Counted from the first letter of the stretch, positions 25,988-34,235 are shown. The stretch: 64,000 nt of DNA from Arthrobacter sp. MA-N2 (GCF_000517125.1 NZ_KI912156.1:436290-500289), one strand, 5' to 3'. Notes: generated from the sequence alone by a model not told the origin. Numbers and translations: made by a program.

Positions 25988-26686
25988 ATGAATCATGTAC
26001 TCAAGCTAGTCAACGTCACTCTGGAATACCCGGACGGTGAGTCAACGCTCAAGGCCCTGGACTCCGTGTATTTCCAGGTGGACGTCGGTGAATTCTCCTC
26101 CCTTGTGGGCCCGTCAGGCTCCGGAAAATCCTCGCTTCTCGCGGTGGCGGCCACCCTGGTCCGGCCAAGTTCCGGGCTCGTCATCATCGACGGCGAAGAT
26201 GCAACAGGACTAAACGACACCGAACTCACCGCCCTGCGTCGGGAAAAGGTAGGCATCATCTTCCAGCAACCCAATCTCCTGCCTTCACTGACTGCCGTCG
26301 AGCAGCTGATCATCGGCGACCTTTTCCGGGGGAAGCCGGCCGCGGCGGCTCGCAAGCGCGCTTCGGAACTACTCGACGTCGTCGGACTTGGTGCTTCACT
26401 CAGCAAGCGACCGCACCAGCTCTCGGGAGGCCAGCGGCAGCGCGTGAACATTGCACGCGCGCTCATGGGTCAGCCCCGGGTGCTGCTCGTGGACGAGCCG
26501 ACGGCGGCATTGGATCACGAGCGCAGCGAGTCGATCGTGCGTCTCCTGCGTCAGGTCACGGACGAGTTCGCGACGGCAACGATCATGGTCACGCACGACA
26601 CAGAGTTCCTGCCGTTCACAGATTCTGTTGCAACCATGCGCGACGGGCGCCTCGGCTTGCGAACCCCCGTCGCCCCACCCAACTAG
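25988..26686 (+). CDS. ABC transporter ATP-binding protein (DevA/LolD type)
   Basis: 232 residues. Walker A GPSGSGKSS, Q-loop FQQPNLLP, signature LSGGQRQRVNIARAL, Walker B VLLVDEPTAALD and switch His in VTHDTE are present. It energises the FtsX-type permease encoded just upstream. The last two codons and stop (Pro-Asn-TAG) come from the left arm of a hairpin repeat, so the protein's end is set by that element. Confidence 0.94.
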   Translation: MNHVLKLVNVTLEYPDGESTLKALDSVYFQVDVGEFSSLVGPSGSGKSSLLAVAATLVRPSSGLVIIDGEDATGLNDTELTALRREKVGIIFQQPNLLPSLTAVEQLIIGDLFRGKPAAAARKRASELLDVVGLGASLSKRPHQLSGGQRQRVNIARALMGQPRVLLVDEPTAALDHERSESIVRLLRQVTDEFATATIMVTHDTEFLPFTDSVATMRDGRLGLRTPVAPPN

Positions 26687-26743
26687 CTCGCATGAGATGT
26701 CGTTTTGAGCCGTTATAGCGACATCTATTGCTAGTCAGTTGGG
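26678..26743. repeat. Stop-codon hairpin repeat, copy 3
   Basis: Left arm CCCAACTAGCTCGCATGAG and right arm CTATTGCTAGTCAGTTGGG pair imperfectly. The inner part reads AGATGTCG against CGACATCT where other copies have TTGTCG against CGACAA or CGTCAA, so both sides changed together. The TAG in the left arm is the stop codon of the ABC ATPase gene. Convergent genes end on either side. Confidence 0.8.
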
Positions 26744-26757
26744 CAGAGCGAGCCCGG

Positions 26758-27150
26758 TCAGCCTCTTAGGACAGCCTCATCCCGGGCATCGTCGTAGACG
26801 TCGCGGGCCTCGAGAATGCTGGGCACATGGTCTTCCGCCCATTGGCGCAATTGCTTGAGGGGTCCCAACAATGATGCTCCCAGCGCAGTCAACTCATAGT
26901 CGACGCGAGGCGGCACCTGCGCATAGACAGTTCGTTTGATCAGCCCGTCGCGCTCAAGGGAACGAAGGGTTTGAGTCAGCACTTTCGGCGTCACCACGTG
27001 GACCATCTTGCGGAGCTCGGAAAAGCGGACCGGGCCTTCTGCGAGAACTTGGACCACCAGCGAAGCCCATTTATCGCCGATGCGTTGGAAGATCACGCGG
27101 GACGGGCAATCAGGGTCCAAAACGTTTGCCGGCAGCTTGCTGGTATCCAT
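26758..27150 (-). CDS. HxlR family transcriptional regulator
   Basis: 130 residues, the normal HxlR size. The winged-helix features DPDCPSRVIFQRIGDKWASLVVQVLAEGPVRFSELRKMVHVVTPKVLTQTLRSLERDGLIKR and VPPRVDYELTALGASLL are typical; a Cys near residue 14 (DCPS) matches the redox-sensing Cys of many HxlR proteins. The start MDTSKLPANVLDPDC at 27150 is used; an in-frame upstream start at 27186 is possible. It is divergent from the NAD(P)-binding protein gene and probably controls it through the inverted repeats between them. Confidence 0.9.
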   Translation of the reverse strand: MDTSKLPANVLDPDCPSRVIFQRIGDKWASLVVQVLAEGPVRFSELRKMVHVVTPKVLTQTLRSLERDGLIKRTVYAQVPPRVDYELTALGASLLGPLKQLRQWAEDHVPSILEARDVYDDARDEAVLRG

Positions 27151-27178
27151 GAGGTAACTAAGTTCCTTTGAAGCTATC

Positions 27179-27215
27179 AGTATCAAATAGATACTTTATC
27201 TCTATTGCAGAGATA
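27179..27215. promoter_or_regulatory. Two inverted repeats in the HxlR / oxidoreductase divergent promoter
   Basis: AGTATC-AAATA-GATACT lies at 27179-27195, and TATCTC-TATTGCA-GAGATA at 27197-27215. GTATC/GATAC arms are typical of HxlR-family operators. They sit in the 82-bp gap between the divergent genes. Confidence 0.6.
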
Positions 27216-27232
27216 GCAACCCAAGGAGAGTC

Positions 27233-27838
27233 ATGAAAATCGCAGTTTACGGCGCAACAGGCATGGTCGGAAGCCAGATCGTGCACGAATCCCTCACCCG
27301 CGGCCACGAGGTTACGGCCATCTCCCGCAAGGGCTCAGCGGTTGCTGGGGCGAAGGCCCTAGCGGCCGATCTCGGTGATGGGCAGAGCTTCGCGGCGATC
27401 GCCAAAGAGCACGACGCCGTAATTCTCGCCACCGGGCCGAGCCGCACCGGCGGAGACCACGGAGAATGGCTTGCAGCGATGGATACCGCTTACAGCAACG
27501 CGGAAGGTACGCGCCTGATGATCGTCGGCGGCGCAGGCACCCTGGAGATCGACGGCGTTCGCCTCCTCGATTCACCTGATTTTCCGGAGGCCTACAAGGC
27601 CGAGGCCACCACCGCGGCCGCAGCCTTCGCCGCCGTCAGGAAAGCTCCCGAGACTCTGGACTGGACCGTCCTGGCGCCGGCACCCATCATCCAGCCCGGT
27701 GAGCGCACAGGCAATTACTCCACCGCCCGGGATTCCCCCGCGGGCAACAGTATTTCCACTCAGGACTACGCCGTCGCCATGCTGGATGAAATCGAAACCC
27801 CCGCCCACCGCCGCGCCCGTTTCACCGCAGCAAACTAA
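27233..27838 (+). CDS. NAD(P)-binding oxidoreductase / epimerase-like protein (NmrA-type)
   Basis: 201 residues. It starts with a Rossmann nucleotide loop (IAVYGATGMVGSQIVHE), then VTAISRKGS after the second strand, typical of NAD(P)H-binding NmrA/YwnB-like proteins. The catalytic YxxxK of classic short-chain dehydrogenases is not evident. RBS AAGGAG lies 5 bases ahead of the ATG. Such genes next to HxlR regulators are often induced by quinones or aldehydes. That role is inferred from context. Confidence 0.88.
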   Translation: MKIAVYGATGMVGSQIVHESLTRGHEVTAISRKGSAVAGAKALAADLGDGQSFAAIAKEHDAVILATGPSRTGGDHGEWLAAMDTAYSNAEGTRLMIVGGAGTLEIDGVRLLDSPDFPEAYKAEATTAAAAFAAVRKAPETLDWTVLAPAPIIQPGERTGNYSTARDSPAGNSISTQDYAVAMLDEIETPAHRRARFTAAN

Positions 27839-27956
27839 CCCAACGCCCGTTCACTTCCAGCGCCCTGTTTCCGGGCGCTCCTTCAGATATCCCATTCTCC
27901 AGGGGAACGCTCCTTCAGATCATTTAACTGCAGGAGGGTTCCGTTCCTTGGGCACA

Positions 27957-27988
27957 TACGTGAGGGAGCGTCCGAGTGGGCAACCGCA
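27957..27988. repeat. 32-bp tandem repeat unit 1 (GAGCGT family, copy C)
   Basis: The unit runs TACGTGAGGGAGCGTC...GGGCAACCGCA. The second copy continues on the other side of the IS (29428-29459), then a partial third copy. The 27839-27956 stretch in front contains degenerate GAGCGT-type hairpin sequence (CGCTCCTTCAGAT twice) and no gene. Confidence 0.75.
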
Positions 27989-28050
27989 TATGAACTGGTC
28001 CCCGGAAGTTGGACTGAGAAATTCAGTTCCGACTTCCAGGGAGCAGTTTT

Positions 28051-28536
28051 ATGCATGCACGTAGTTCATTGTCTGAGGTCCAGCGTGAGGCCGCTGTAGC
28101 GTGGTTTGAGAAAGGCGTCGGGCACGTGGCGGCGGCCAGGATGCTGGGTGTGTCTCGTGTGCCGGTCAAGGCACTGTTTGGGCGGTGGAGGATTCATGGG
28201 CAAGGAGCGCTGGTGAGCAAGCCGGCGAAGTCGTACTCTTTCGAGTTCAAGCTCGCCCTGGTCGAGCGGTTCCTCGCGGGCGAGACCGGCCCGGACCTGG
28301 CAGTGGAGGCAGGTTTGTCCTCGCGCGAGTTGTTGCAGAAGTGGGTCCGGGCGTATCGCCGGGAGGGCGCGGACGCGTTGCGGCCCAAGCCCAGGGGCAG
28401 GCCCCGGCAGCCCGATTCCCCGCCCCCGGCGGAACTGCCCGAGCTGGAGCGGTTGCGGCGGGAGAACGAGCGGTTGCGGGCCGAGGTGGCGTATTTGGGA
28501 AAATTGCGGGCCTTGAGGGCGCAGGAACGACGGTGA
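28051..28536 (+). CDS. IS3-family transposase OrfA (two HTH domains)
   Basis: 161 residues. Two helix-turn-helix segments are visible (VAAARMLGVSRVPVKALFGRW and LAVEAGLSSRELLQKWVRAYR), followed by a leucine-zipper helix ending ELPELERLRRENERLRAEVAYLGKL. The two-HTH design and length fit the IS150 group. A slippery heptamer G-GGA-AAA at 28497-28503, in phase with the zipper end, would allow a -1 shift into orfB to make the OrfAB transposase. Confidence 0.93.
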   Translation: MHARSSLSEVQREAAVAWFEKGVGHVAAARMLGVSRVPVKALFGRWRIHGQGALVSKPAKSYSFEFKLALVERFLAGETGPDLAVEAGLSSRELLQKWVRAYRREGADALRPKPRGRPRQPDSPPPAELPELERLRRENERLRAEVAYLGKLRALRAQERR

Positions 28537-29387
28537 AGGTCCAGGCCCTCATCGCTCTCAAGGCCGGCTTTCCCCTGCCCGTCCTGCTGCAGGTGGCCGG
28601 GCTTGCCCGGTCCACGTTCTTCTATCACCAGGGGCGCCTGCAGGCTCCGGACCCGCAGGAAGCACTGAAGGCCGCGGTGGCGGAGATCTTCGCGAAGAAC
28701 CGGGGCCGGTACGGGCACCGGCGCATCCACACCGAGCTGGGCAGGCAGGGGTGGGCGGTCGCGAAGAAGACCGTGCTGAAGCTGATGCGTTCGCTGCGGC
28801 TGGTCTGCCAGGTGCGGCGGAAGAAACGCTACAACTCCTACCGGGGCGGGCAGGGCGCCGTCGCGGAGAACGTGCTGAACCGGGAATTCGACGCCGATGC
28901 CCCGAACCGGAAATGGGTCACCGACGTGACCGAGTTCAGCGTCGGGGACCGCAAGCTCTACCTCTCACCGGTCATGGACCTCTTCGACCGGCAGATCATC
29001 TCCTATTCGATCGGGTCCTCCCCGAACCTGGAGCTGACCAACACCTCGCTGCGTGAGGCATTGAGCCGCCTCGGGCAAGGCCAGCAGCCTCTGGTGCACT
29101 CCGACCAGGGGGTCCAGTACCAGCACATCTCCTGGCGCACTCTCCTCGAGGGCGCCGGCGCGGTCCAATCCATGTCGCGCAAGGGCAACTGCTACGACAA
29201 CGCCGTGATGGAGAACTTCTTCGGCCACCTCAAGGAGGAGATGTTCCACAGGACCAGGTTCCTCAACACCGAGGCACTGGAAACAGCGCTGCACGAGTAC
29301 ATCCGCTGGTACAACACCGAAAGAATCTCCACAAAACTCGAGGGCCTGAGCCCGGTGCAATACCGTGCCCAGGCCCTCGCAGCCTAG
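28533..29387 (+). CDS. IS3-family transposase OrfB (DDE integrase)
   Basis: 284 residues from the GTG at 28533, which overlaps the orfA stop (GTGA) and has AGGA just ahead. The -1 frame is open further back through the slippery site, so the main product is probably the OrfAB fusion. HTH_21 region: IFAKNRGRYGHRRIHTELGRQG. Catalytic DDE residues: Asp in WVTDVTEFSV, Asp in VHSDQGVQYQ and Glu in YDNAVMENFFGHLKEE, with the usual spacing of about 35 between the last two. It cuts and joins IS ends. Confidence 0.94.
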   Translation: MKVQALIALKAGFPLPVLLQVAGLARSTFFYHQGRLQAPDPQEALKAAVAEIFAKNRGRYGHRRIHTELGRQGWAVAKKTVLKLMRSLRLVCQVRRKKRYNSYRGGQGAVAENVLNREFDADAPNRKWVTDVTEFSVGDRKLYLSPVMDLFDRQIISYSIGSSPNLELTNTSLREALSRLGQGQQPLVHSDQGVQYQHISWRTLLEGAGAVQSMSRKGNCYDNAVMENFFGHLKEEMFHRTRFLNTEALETALHEYIRWYNTERISTKLEGLSPVQYRAQALAA

Positions 29388-29427
29388 GATCCTACTTAGC
29401 CAGTCCAACTTCCGGGGACCAGTTCAA

Positions 29428-29459
29428 TACGTGAGGGAGCGTCCGAGTGGGCAACCGCA
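29428..29459. repeat. 32-bp tandem repeat unit 2, right of the IS
   Basis: Identical to 27957-27988. A third partial unit (TACGTGAGGGAGCGTCC) follows at 29460-29476 and ends close to the oxidoreductase stop at 29488. Confidence 0.75.
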
Positions 29460-29487
29460 TACGTGAGGGAGCGTCCGGGGGCGGAGA

Positions 29488-30933
29488 CTACGCGCCCAAG
29501 CCCAGCCCGGGTACCGGCAGGTCAAATATGTCCTTCAAGGCATATTTGGCCGCATGGTATCCGGGCATTCCCGTCACGCCAGGTCCAGGCGGCGTGGACG
29601 AGGAGCACAAGTACACGCCAGGCAACGGAGTCCGCCAAGGCACACGAGAAAGCACGGGACGCCGGACCAGACCGCGCAGGTCAAGCAGTCCTGCGCCAAA
29701 GTCGCCGCCCACATAGTTCTCGTTGTAATTGGCCAGGTCCGCCGCCGTCGTAGTCTTCCAGGCGAGCACCACATCCCGGAAACCCGGGGCAAACTCCTCG
29801 ATCCTGGACATGATCGCCTCAGCCATGTCAATGGTTGACCCCTTGGGCACATGGCAATAGGACCAGAGAATGTGCCGCCCGGCAGGCGCCCGCCCGGGAT
29901 CCACTATGGAAGGCTGGGCCACGAGGACGTATGGCTTCACGGGATGCCGTCCCGCGGCTACAAGGTTTTCGGCCTCAGCCATGGCAGCACGTGTGCCACC
30001 CACATGCACCGTCCCGGCCACCGCCAACCCTGGGGCCGTCCAAGGCACGGGCCCCGAGAGGATGAAGTCCACCTTGCACGCCGCATTCCCGAATCGGAAT
30101 GTTTCCAGCGACCGCCTGTATCGCGTCGGGAGCGCTGATCCAGCCATACGGAGCAGTGCAGGGGGGGCGATGTCGAGCAAAATGGCCTTCGCTGGATGCA
30201 GCTGTTCCAAGGAATCGATGCGCATGCCAGTCTCGATGACCCCGCCATGGGTCTCGATATCCCGGGCCATGGCATCAGCTATCGCGGCAGAGCCACCAAC
30301 CGGAATGGGCCACCCGCCCACATGGGCCAGCGCGCCCAGCAAGAGTCCCGCTCCTGCCGACGCGAGCGAAGGCAGGGGAGCCACCGCATGCGCCGCGACG
30401 CCGCTCAGGAGTGCCGGAGCCGCATCCCCCGTGAAGCGCCGGTTCCACCACGGCGAGCCCTGCTCCAGCGTTGCCAAGCCCAGCCGTAGCGCAACCAGTG
30501 GTTGGCCGGGTACCCGCAGTAGCTGGTTTTGCGTTACGTCCAACACCCCGGCGAGGTGCTCCACTAGGGGTCCCATCAGGCTGGCAAACGCAGCTCCGTC
30601 GGTCCCGAGCTCAGCGGCGGTCCGCTCCAGCGAGCGGTACGCGAGGGCTGCCTTGCCGCCGTCAAGCGGAGTTCCGTACTGGACCTCCGGCAAACGCAGC
30701 TCCACGCGCCGCTCGAGTTCAAATTCCCGGAAGAACCGCGAAGCCAGAGCCATCGGGTGGACGGCGGAACAGACGTCGTAGACATGCCCCGGTTCCAACA
30801 GTTCGGACGTACGGGTACCGCCCCCTATAGTCTCTGCAGCTTCGTACACTCGGACATCCAGGCCCGCGCGCGCCATGACTACCGCTGCGGCCAGGCCGTT
30901 CGGTCCGGAGCCGACGACGGCGACCTCAGCCAT
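29488..30933 (-). CDS. CrtI-like FAD-dependent oxidoreductase
   Basis: 481 residues. The N-terminal FAD loop is VAVVGSGPNGLAAAVVMARAGLDVRVYEA, followed by GGGTRT, the phytoene-desaturase-type arrangement; the C-terminus has YLCSSSTPPGPGVTGMPGYHAAKYAL, the second FAD motif. Carotenoid desaturases and related retinol saturase-like enzymes share this fold. No other carotenoid genes are here, so the substrate is open. The start MAEVAVVGSGPNG at 30933 overlaps the GT87-like gene stop by eight bases, so the pair is co-translated. Confidence 0.9.
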   Translation of the reverse strand: MAEVAVVGSGPNGLAAAVVMARAGLDVRVYEAAETIGGGTRTSELLEPGHVYDVCSAVHPMALASRFFREFELERRVELRLPEVQYGTPLDGGKAALAYRSLERTAAELGTDGAAFASLMGPLVEHLAGVLDVTQNQLLRVPGQPLVALRLGLATLEQGSPWWNRRFTGDAAPALLSGVAAHAVAPLPSLASAGAGLLLGALAHVGGWPIPVGGSAAIADAMARDIETHGGVIETGMRIDSLEQLHPAKAILLDIAPPALLRMAGSALPTRYRRSLETFRFGNAACKVDFILSGPVPWTAPGLAVAGTVHVGGTRAAMAEAENLVAAGRHPVKPYVLVAQPSIVDPGRAPAGRHILWSYCHVPKGSTIDMAEAIMSRIEEFAPGFRDVVLAWKTTTAADLANYNENYVGGDFGAGLLDLRGLVRRPVLSRVPWRTPLPGVYLCSSSTPPGPGVTGMPGYHAAKYALKDIFDLPVPGLGLGA

Positions 30934-32500
30934 CGCGTCCTGCCTCGCCGTGCGCAGATGGTACAGAGCCGTGCGCGGGCGGCGCTGAGTCCCGCATGGG
31001 CGGCGCTGCATCTTCGGCAGGTTCGGAAGCGATAGGCGACGGAGCAACGCGTCGCCAGGGCAGCACGGATGCCGTCGGGCTCATCAAGTCCACCCGGAAC
31101 CAATCCTTGGCACCGTTGAACACGCCACCGTGCGGATCATCTACACCGTGCACCCGGAGGGGATCCAGTTGCGGTTCCCAGATGTCCCAAGCGACCCGCA
31201 ACATCAAATATGCTGTTGCGGCTATATGCAGCATGACGGCCATGACGTAGTAGGGCATATCAATGTTGTTCTGTGCCGGGCCACCGCTACTCAACTGGCC
31301 CAGGTACATCCATGTGGCGGTCCAATGCAACGCCTCGGCAGCCTGCCAGAGCAGGAAATCGCGCCAACGGGGCCTGGCCAAAGCGAGCAGCGGTACCAAC
31401 CACAGCACGTACTGCGGCGAATAGACCTTGTTGCTAAGGATGAACGCGGCCACTATCAGGAACGTCAATTGGGCTAGGCGGGGCCGCCGGGGGGCGGCCA
31501 ACGACAGGACGGCAATCAGGATGCACGCCAGAAGGAACATATTCAGTGCCAAGGCATTGATGGTTTCCGGACCAAGTTGTGACAGGTGTAGGCGGTCGGC
31601 AACGAGGTTATAGGCGAACCACAACGAACCATATCCAGCGGGACGATCCCGGGTGAAGTCGAAAAAGTACCTCCAACCGGCTGGGTTCACGGCGGCGATA
31701 GGGACATTCACGATCAGCCAAGCTACGGCTGCCGAAGAGCTTGTCACGAAGAAGACCCGCATGCGGCCGGTGCGCACCGCTAGTAGAAGCACTGCGCCCA
31801 GGACGAGCACCGGGTAGAGCTTGGTCGCCGTCCCCAGTCCGATGAAAAGACCGGCAAGGATGGGACGTTCCTTCGCGAAGAAGTACATCCCTACCGCGAG
31901 CATGGCCACGGCCCAGATGTCCCAATTGATGACCCCTGCCAGCAGGATCCCCGGCGCCAAGGCCACCATGGCTGCGTCCCAGGGTCGGCGTTGGTTGATG
32001 CGCGCGGTAGCCACAACTGTCACGACCCACACAGCCGCTATCAAGGTGGCATTCACATCGAAGTAGCCCAGGATCCGTTCCTGATTGGCGCCGTGGCCCG
32101 GAACCAGCCATGCCGTTGCACCGGCTATGAGGCCAGTGATCACGGGATATTCGAAGAGGCTCTTCTGGTCAAAGAACGGAAACACGCCATCGGCAAGACC
32201 TCGGGTACTGAACAGTTCGGGAAGATCCGAATAGCAGGTGGCGTAGAACTGCTGGGGGGAATGCCAACCATTGACGCGGCAATAGCCCTTGATCAGGATC
32301 GACAGGAGTGCGGCGACGATCGTGAGGATGATCAGGACGCGTTCAACGGTGAAGAATCCGGGGGAGATGGTGCCCGGGGAAGAACGCCGCCCCAGGGGCC
32401 CTCCGATCAGTTCGGTGAAGTTTCCCAGTAAGGAATCACTACGGCTGGGAACCACAAAGCGCGCACGCTTTTGTTGGCTGTGCGGCTTCGTCTCCTGCAT
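30926..32500 (-). CDS. GT87-like polyprenol-phosphate-mannose-dependent glycosyltransferase (DUF2029)
   Basis: 524 residues with about ten membrane helices. After a polar N-tail and a first helix (VERVLIILTIVAALLSILIKGY) the long loop contains YSDLPELFSTRGLADGVFPFF and SLFEYPVITG, features of DUF2029/GT87 enzymes such as mycobacterial PimE-like mannosyltransferases. YSPQYVLWLVPLLALARP near the end is also typical. It should add sugars to lipid or wall polymers outside the membrane. The C-terminal about 60 residues are Pro/Ser/Ala-rich and disordered. It overlaps the CrtI-like gene. An ISL3 element ends 60 bp upstream of its start. Confidence 0.86.
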   Translation of the reverse strand: MQETKPHSQQKRARFVVPSRSDSLLGNFTELIGGPLGRRSSPGTISPGFFTVERVLIILTIVAALLSILIKGYCRVNGWHSPQQFYATCYSDLPELFSTRGLADGVFPFFDQKSLFEYPVITGLIAGATAWLVPGHGANQERILGYFDVNATLIAAVWVVTVVATARINQRRPWDAAMVALAPGILLAGVINWDIWAVAMLAVGMYFFAKERPILAGLFIGLGTATKLYPVLVLGAVLLLAVRTGRMRVFFVTSSSAAVAWLIVNVPIAAVNPAGWRYFFDFTRDRPAGYGSLWFAYNLVADRLHLSQLGPETINALALNMFLLACILIAVLSLAAPRRPRLAQLTFLIVAAFILSNKVYSPQYVLWLVPLLALARPRWRDFLLWQAAEALHWTATWMYLGQLSSGGPAQNNIDMPYYVMAVMLHIAATAYLMLRVAWDIWEPQLDPLRVHGVDDPHGGVFNGAKDWFRVDLMSPTASVLPWRRVAPSPIASEPAEDAAPPMRDSAPPAHGSVPSAHGEAGRDG

Positions 32501-32560
32501 GGGATCGAGCTTACCTTCAGGGCCACCGGATGCGTCCCGGTCTTAACCCGATGGTTTAAG

Positions 32561-34007
32561 GGCTCTTCACGGTTCGTGGTGATTGTTCTGCCGTGATGGA
32601 TGTTCATGCCGCTGTTTTGGCGGCACTGCGCAACAGGATACGCGTTTTGTAGTTGCGTGCGTTGGTGAATCCCCGGCCTGTCCGTTTGATGTGTTTGATG
32701 GCTGTGTTGTTGGCTTCTACTTTCGCGGTGGTCGCACCGGTGACAATGAGGACTTCGATTTCTTTCCACCACCGGCAGATCGTGCGCCAGAGCCGGTTCG
32801 TTTCCGGCTGCGCGGCTCGTTCGACCAGTTCCTTCAGGTGGTCTTTCGCCGCGGCCGCGTCGGCAAGAGACCCGGTGGCGAGCAGCGTCCGGAGCTGTTC
32901 TTTGACCAACCACGCAGTCTGCAGCTTCCCGGTGGCGTCGTCGGTGGCGAACACGGTGCTGAGTCTTTTCCGTGCCCGGTCCGAGAGCGTGTCGGCGCCG
33001 CGCAAGAGCAGCCGTCGGTTGGCCCAGACCGGATCGATGGAGCGTCCCCGCCGGCCGTGGACCTGGTGGGTGAGTCGTTGCCGGACTTCGGTGAGCATGT
33101 CGTTGCCGAGCTTGACCAAATGGAACGCGTCGACCGAGATTGCTGTGCGCGGGAGCCACATCCGCAGTGCCTTGCGGAAAGCCGCTGACGGGTCGATCGC
33201 GACGACCTGCACCCCCAGACGCCACTGCAGCGGCCGGGCGAACAGCCAGTCCCCGACGCCCTCACTGTCACGCCCGTCCACGATCCCGAGCACTTGTCCG
33301 CTGTCCAGATCGACAATAGTCGTCATCCAGGGTTCGTACCGTTTCCAGGCGTTCGTTTCGGGATCCCGGAAGAACCGCACGGACCGGTAGCGGTGTTCAT
33401 CGATGCCGAGCATCCGTGGCGCCAGGCCGTCGACATCGGGCAGTGTCAGCGCCGCGGAATCCAGGGCCCGCTGGACCAGCCACCATGAGACGCCGAACGA
33501 TGCGGCCGCTTCCGCGGCGGCCCTTCCGGATCCAATGACGGCGGACACGAGGGCATCGCGAAGCCGGCGGGTGGACCGGGCGCGGCGCGGCACCTGGGCA
33601 GTCTCCTCCGCGAACGTCCGCCGCGGGCACAGATACTCATCGCAGAAGAATCTCCGCTTGGACCAGATCACTTCGACCGGGCCGGCCACAGGGATGTCAC
33701 GCAGGCGTTGGGGCCGGCGTGAATGCACGCGGGTACTGATGACGCCACAGCACGGGCACCCGGCCTCGGCCGTGGCTTCGACGCGGACCCGCCGCTGCCC
33801 GAAAGCGAGGACCTCAGTATCGGTGACGCGGTAGTCGGGCAGATTGAACAGGGCGGTGGCAGCATCGGGGCGCGGGGAAGTAGGCTCGATCAAGGCTCGT
33901 AGCTCCTGACTCTTGATGAATGCGTAGAGAACATCCATCACAGCAGGGCTACGAGCCCTTCAGCTCTCAAGACACGGAATCCGTTTCACCACGAACCACG
34001 GAGAGCC
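32561..34007 (-). mobile_element. Intact ISL3-family element with 8-bp target duplication
   Basis: The 1447-bp element has 22-bp ends GGCTCTTCACGG... / ...CCACGGAGAGCC that match at 19 of 22 positions. The target GGTTTAAG is exactly repeated at 32553-32560 and 34008-34015; eight bases is the ISL3 rule. The site lies inside an imperfect palindrome (CTTAACCCGATGGTTTAAG at 32542-32560). It holds one transposase gene read leftward. Confidence 0.96.
32604..33938 (-). CDS. ISL3 family transposase
   Basis: 444 residues. The N-terminal zinc-binding part has CPCCG and CDEYLCPRRTF (Cys pairs), followed by a helix-turn-helix and the DDE domain: Asp in MLGIDEHRYRS, Asp in GIVDGRDSEGVGD and Glu in AKVEANNTAIKHIKRTGRGFTN. 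The last block is highly conserved in ISL3. ATG at 33938 is used; a GTG one codon earlier also exists. It appears full length and functional. Confidence 0.95.
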   Translation of the reverse strand: MDVLYAFIKSQELRALIEPTSPRPDAATALFNLPDYRVTDTEVLAFGQRRVRVEATAEAGCPCCGVISTRVHSRRPQRLRDIPVAGPVEVIWSKRRFFCDEYLCPRRTFAEETAQVPRRARSTRRLRDALVSAVIGSGRAAAEAAASFGVSWWLVQRALDSAALTLPDVDGLAPRMLGIDEHRYRSVRFFRDPETNAWKRYEPWMTTIVDLDSGQVLGIVDGRDSEGVGDWLFARPLQWRLGVQVVAIDPSAAFRKALRMWLPRTAISVDAFHLVKLGNDMLTEVRQRLTHQVHGRRGRSIDPVWANRRLLLRGADTLSDRARKRLSTVFATDDATGKLQTAWLVKEQLRTLLATGSLADAAAAKDHLKELVERAAQPETNRLWRTICRWWKEIEVLIVTGATTAKVEANNTAIKHIKRTGRGFTNARNYKTRILLRSAAKTAA

Positions 34008-34074
34008 GGTTTAAGGGCGGGAGCCCACGCCTAGCTGCGTGGGCTCCCGCGGCCAACGGTCCGAAGCGTGTCAT
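33967..34074 (-). pseudogene. Tiny ORF cut by ISL3 insertion
   Basis: ATG at 34074 has a strong ribosome binding site (AGGAGGGACAG) and reads MTRFGPLAAGAHAARRG before running into the ISL3 end, where it stops at 33967. Without the IS the frame would go on into the region upstream of the GT87-like gene. The hairpin at 34017-34050 lies within it. It may be the start of a small peptide gene or only a leader; there is no match I recognise. Confidence 0.35.
34017..34050 (-). terminator. Perfect 14-bp-stem hairpin
   Basis: GCGGGAGCCCACGC and GCGTGGGCTCCCGC form a perfect stem around the six-base loop CTAGCT. There is no T-run, but its strength suggests transcription termination or an RNA stability element downstream of the tiny ORFs. 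It ends close to the ISL3 insertion. Confidence 0.5.
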
Positions 34075-34094
34075 CTGTCCCTCCTGAAGCGAAG

Positions 34095-34235
34095 TCAGCG
34101 GATGATGCCCATTTGGTGCAGGACGACGTAGACGTCTTCCCTGCGCTGGTCTAGCAGCTGTCCGTTGAAGAGAGTCCTGTCTTTGACCTCGGGTTTGCCG
34201 TTGAAGACCATCAGATCCTTGAGGCGCTTGGCCAA
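34095..34235 (-). CDS. Putative 46-residue peptide with strong ribosome binding site
   Basis: A TTG start at 34235 follows AAGGAGGTGAACCA, a near-perfect Shine-Dalgarno with good spacing. The peptide begins MAKRLKDLMVFNGKPEVKDR and ends YVVLHQMGIIR. It has a partial internal repeat (VFNGKPEVKDR / LFNGQLLDQR). A longer frame from 34427 lacks a ribosome site and is less likely. I do not recognise it. It could be a small regulatory or precursor peptide. It is the middle of three tiny leftward ORFs in the gene-poor 34.0-34.8 kb stretch. Confidence 0.45.
   Translation of the reverse strand: MAKRLKDLMVFNGKPEVKDRTLFNGQLLDQRREDVYVVLHQMGIIR

Larger units (their letters stand above)
27991..29426 (+). 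mobile_element. Intact IS3-family element (IS150-like), 26-bp perfect terminal repeats
   Basis: The 1436-bp element has identical 26-bp inverted ends (TGAACTGGTCCCCGGAAG... and ...CTTCCGGGGACCAGTTCA). A 3-bp target duplication ATA flanks it (27988-27990 and 29427-29429). It carries orfA and orfB in frames 0 and -1. It landed between the first and second units of a 32-bp tandem repeat, so the longer direct repeat around it is not its own duplication. The first 56 bp form a palindrome. The ends and both genes are intact, so it is likely active. Confidence 0.95.
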
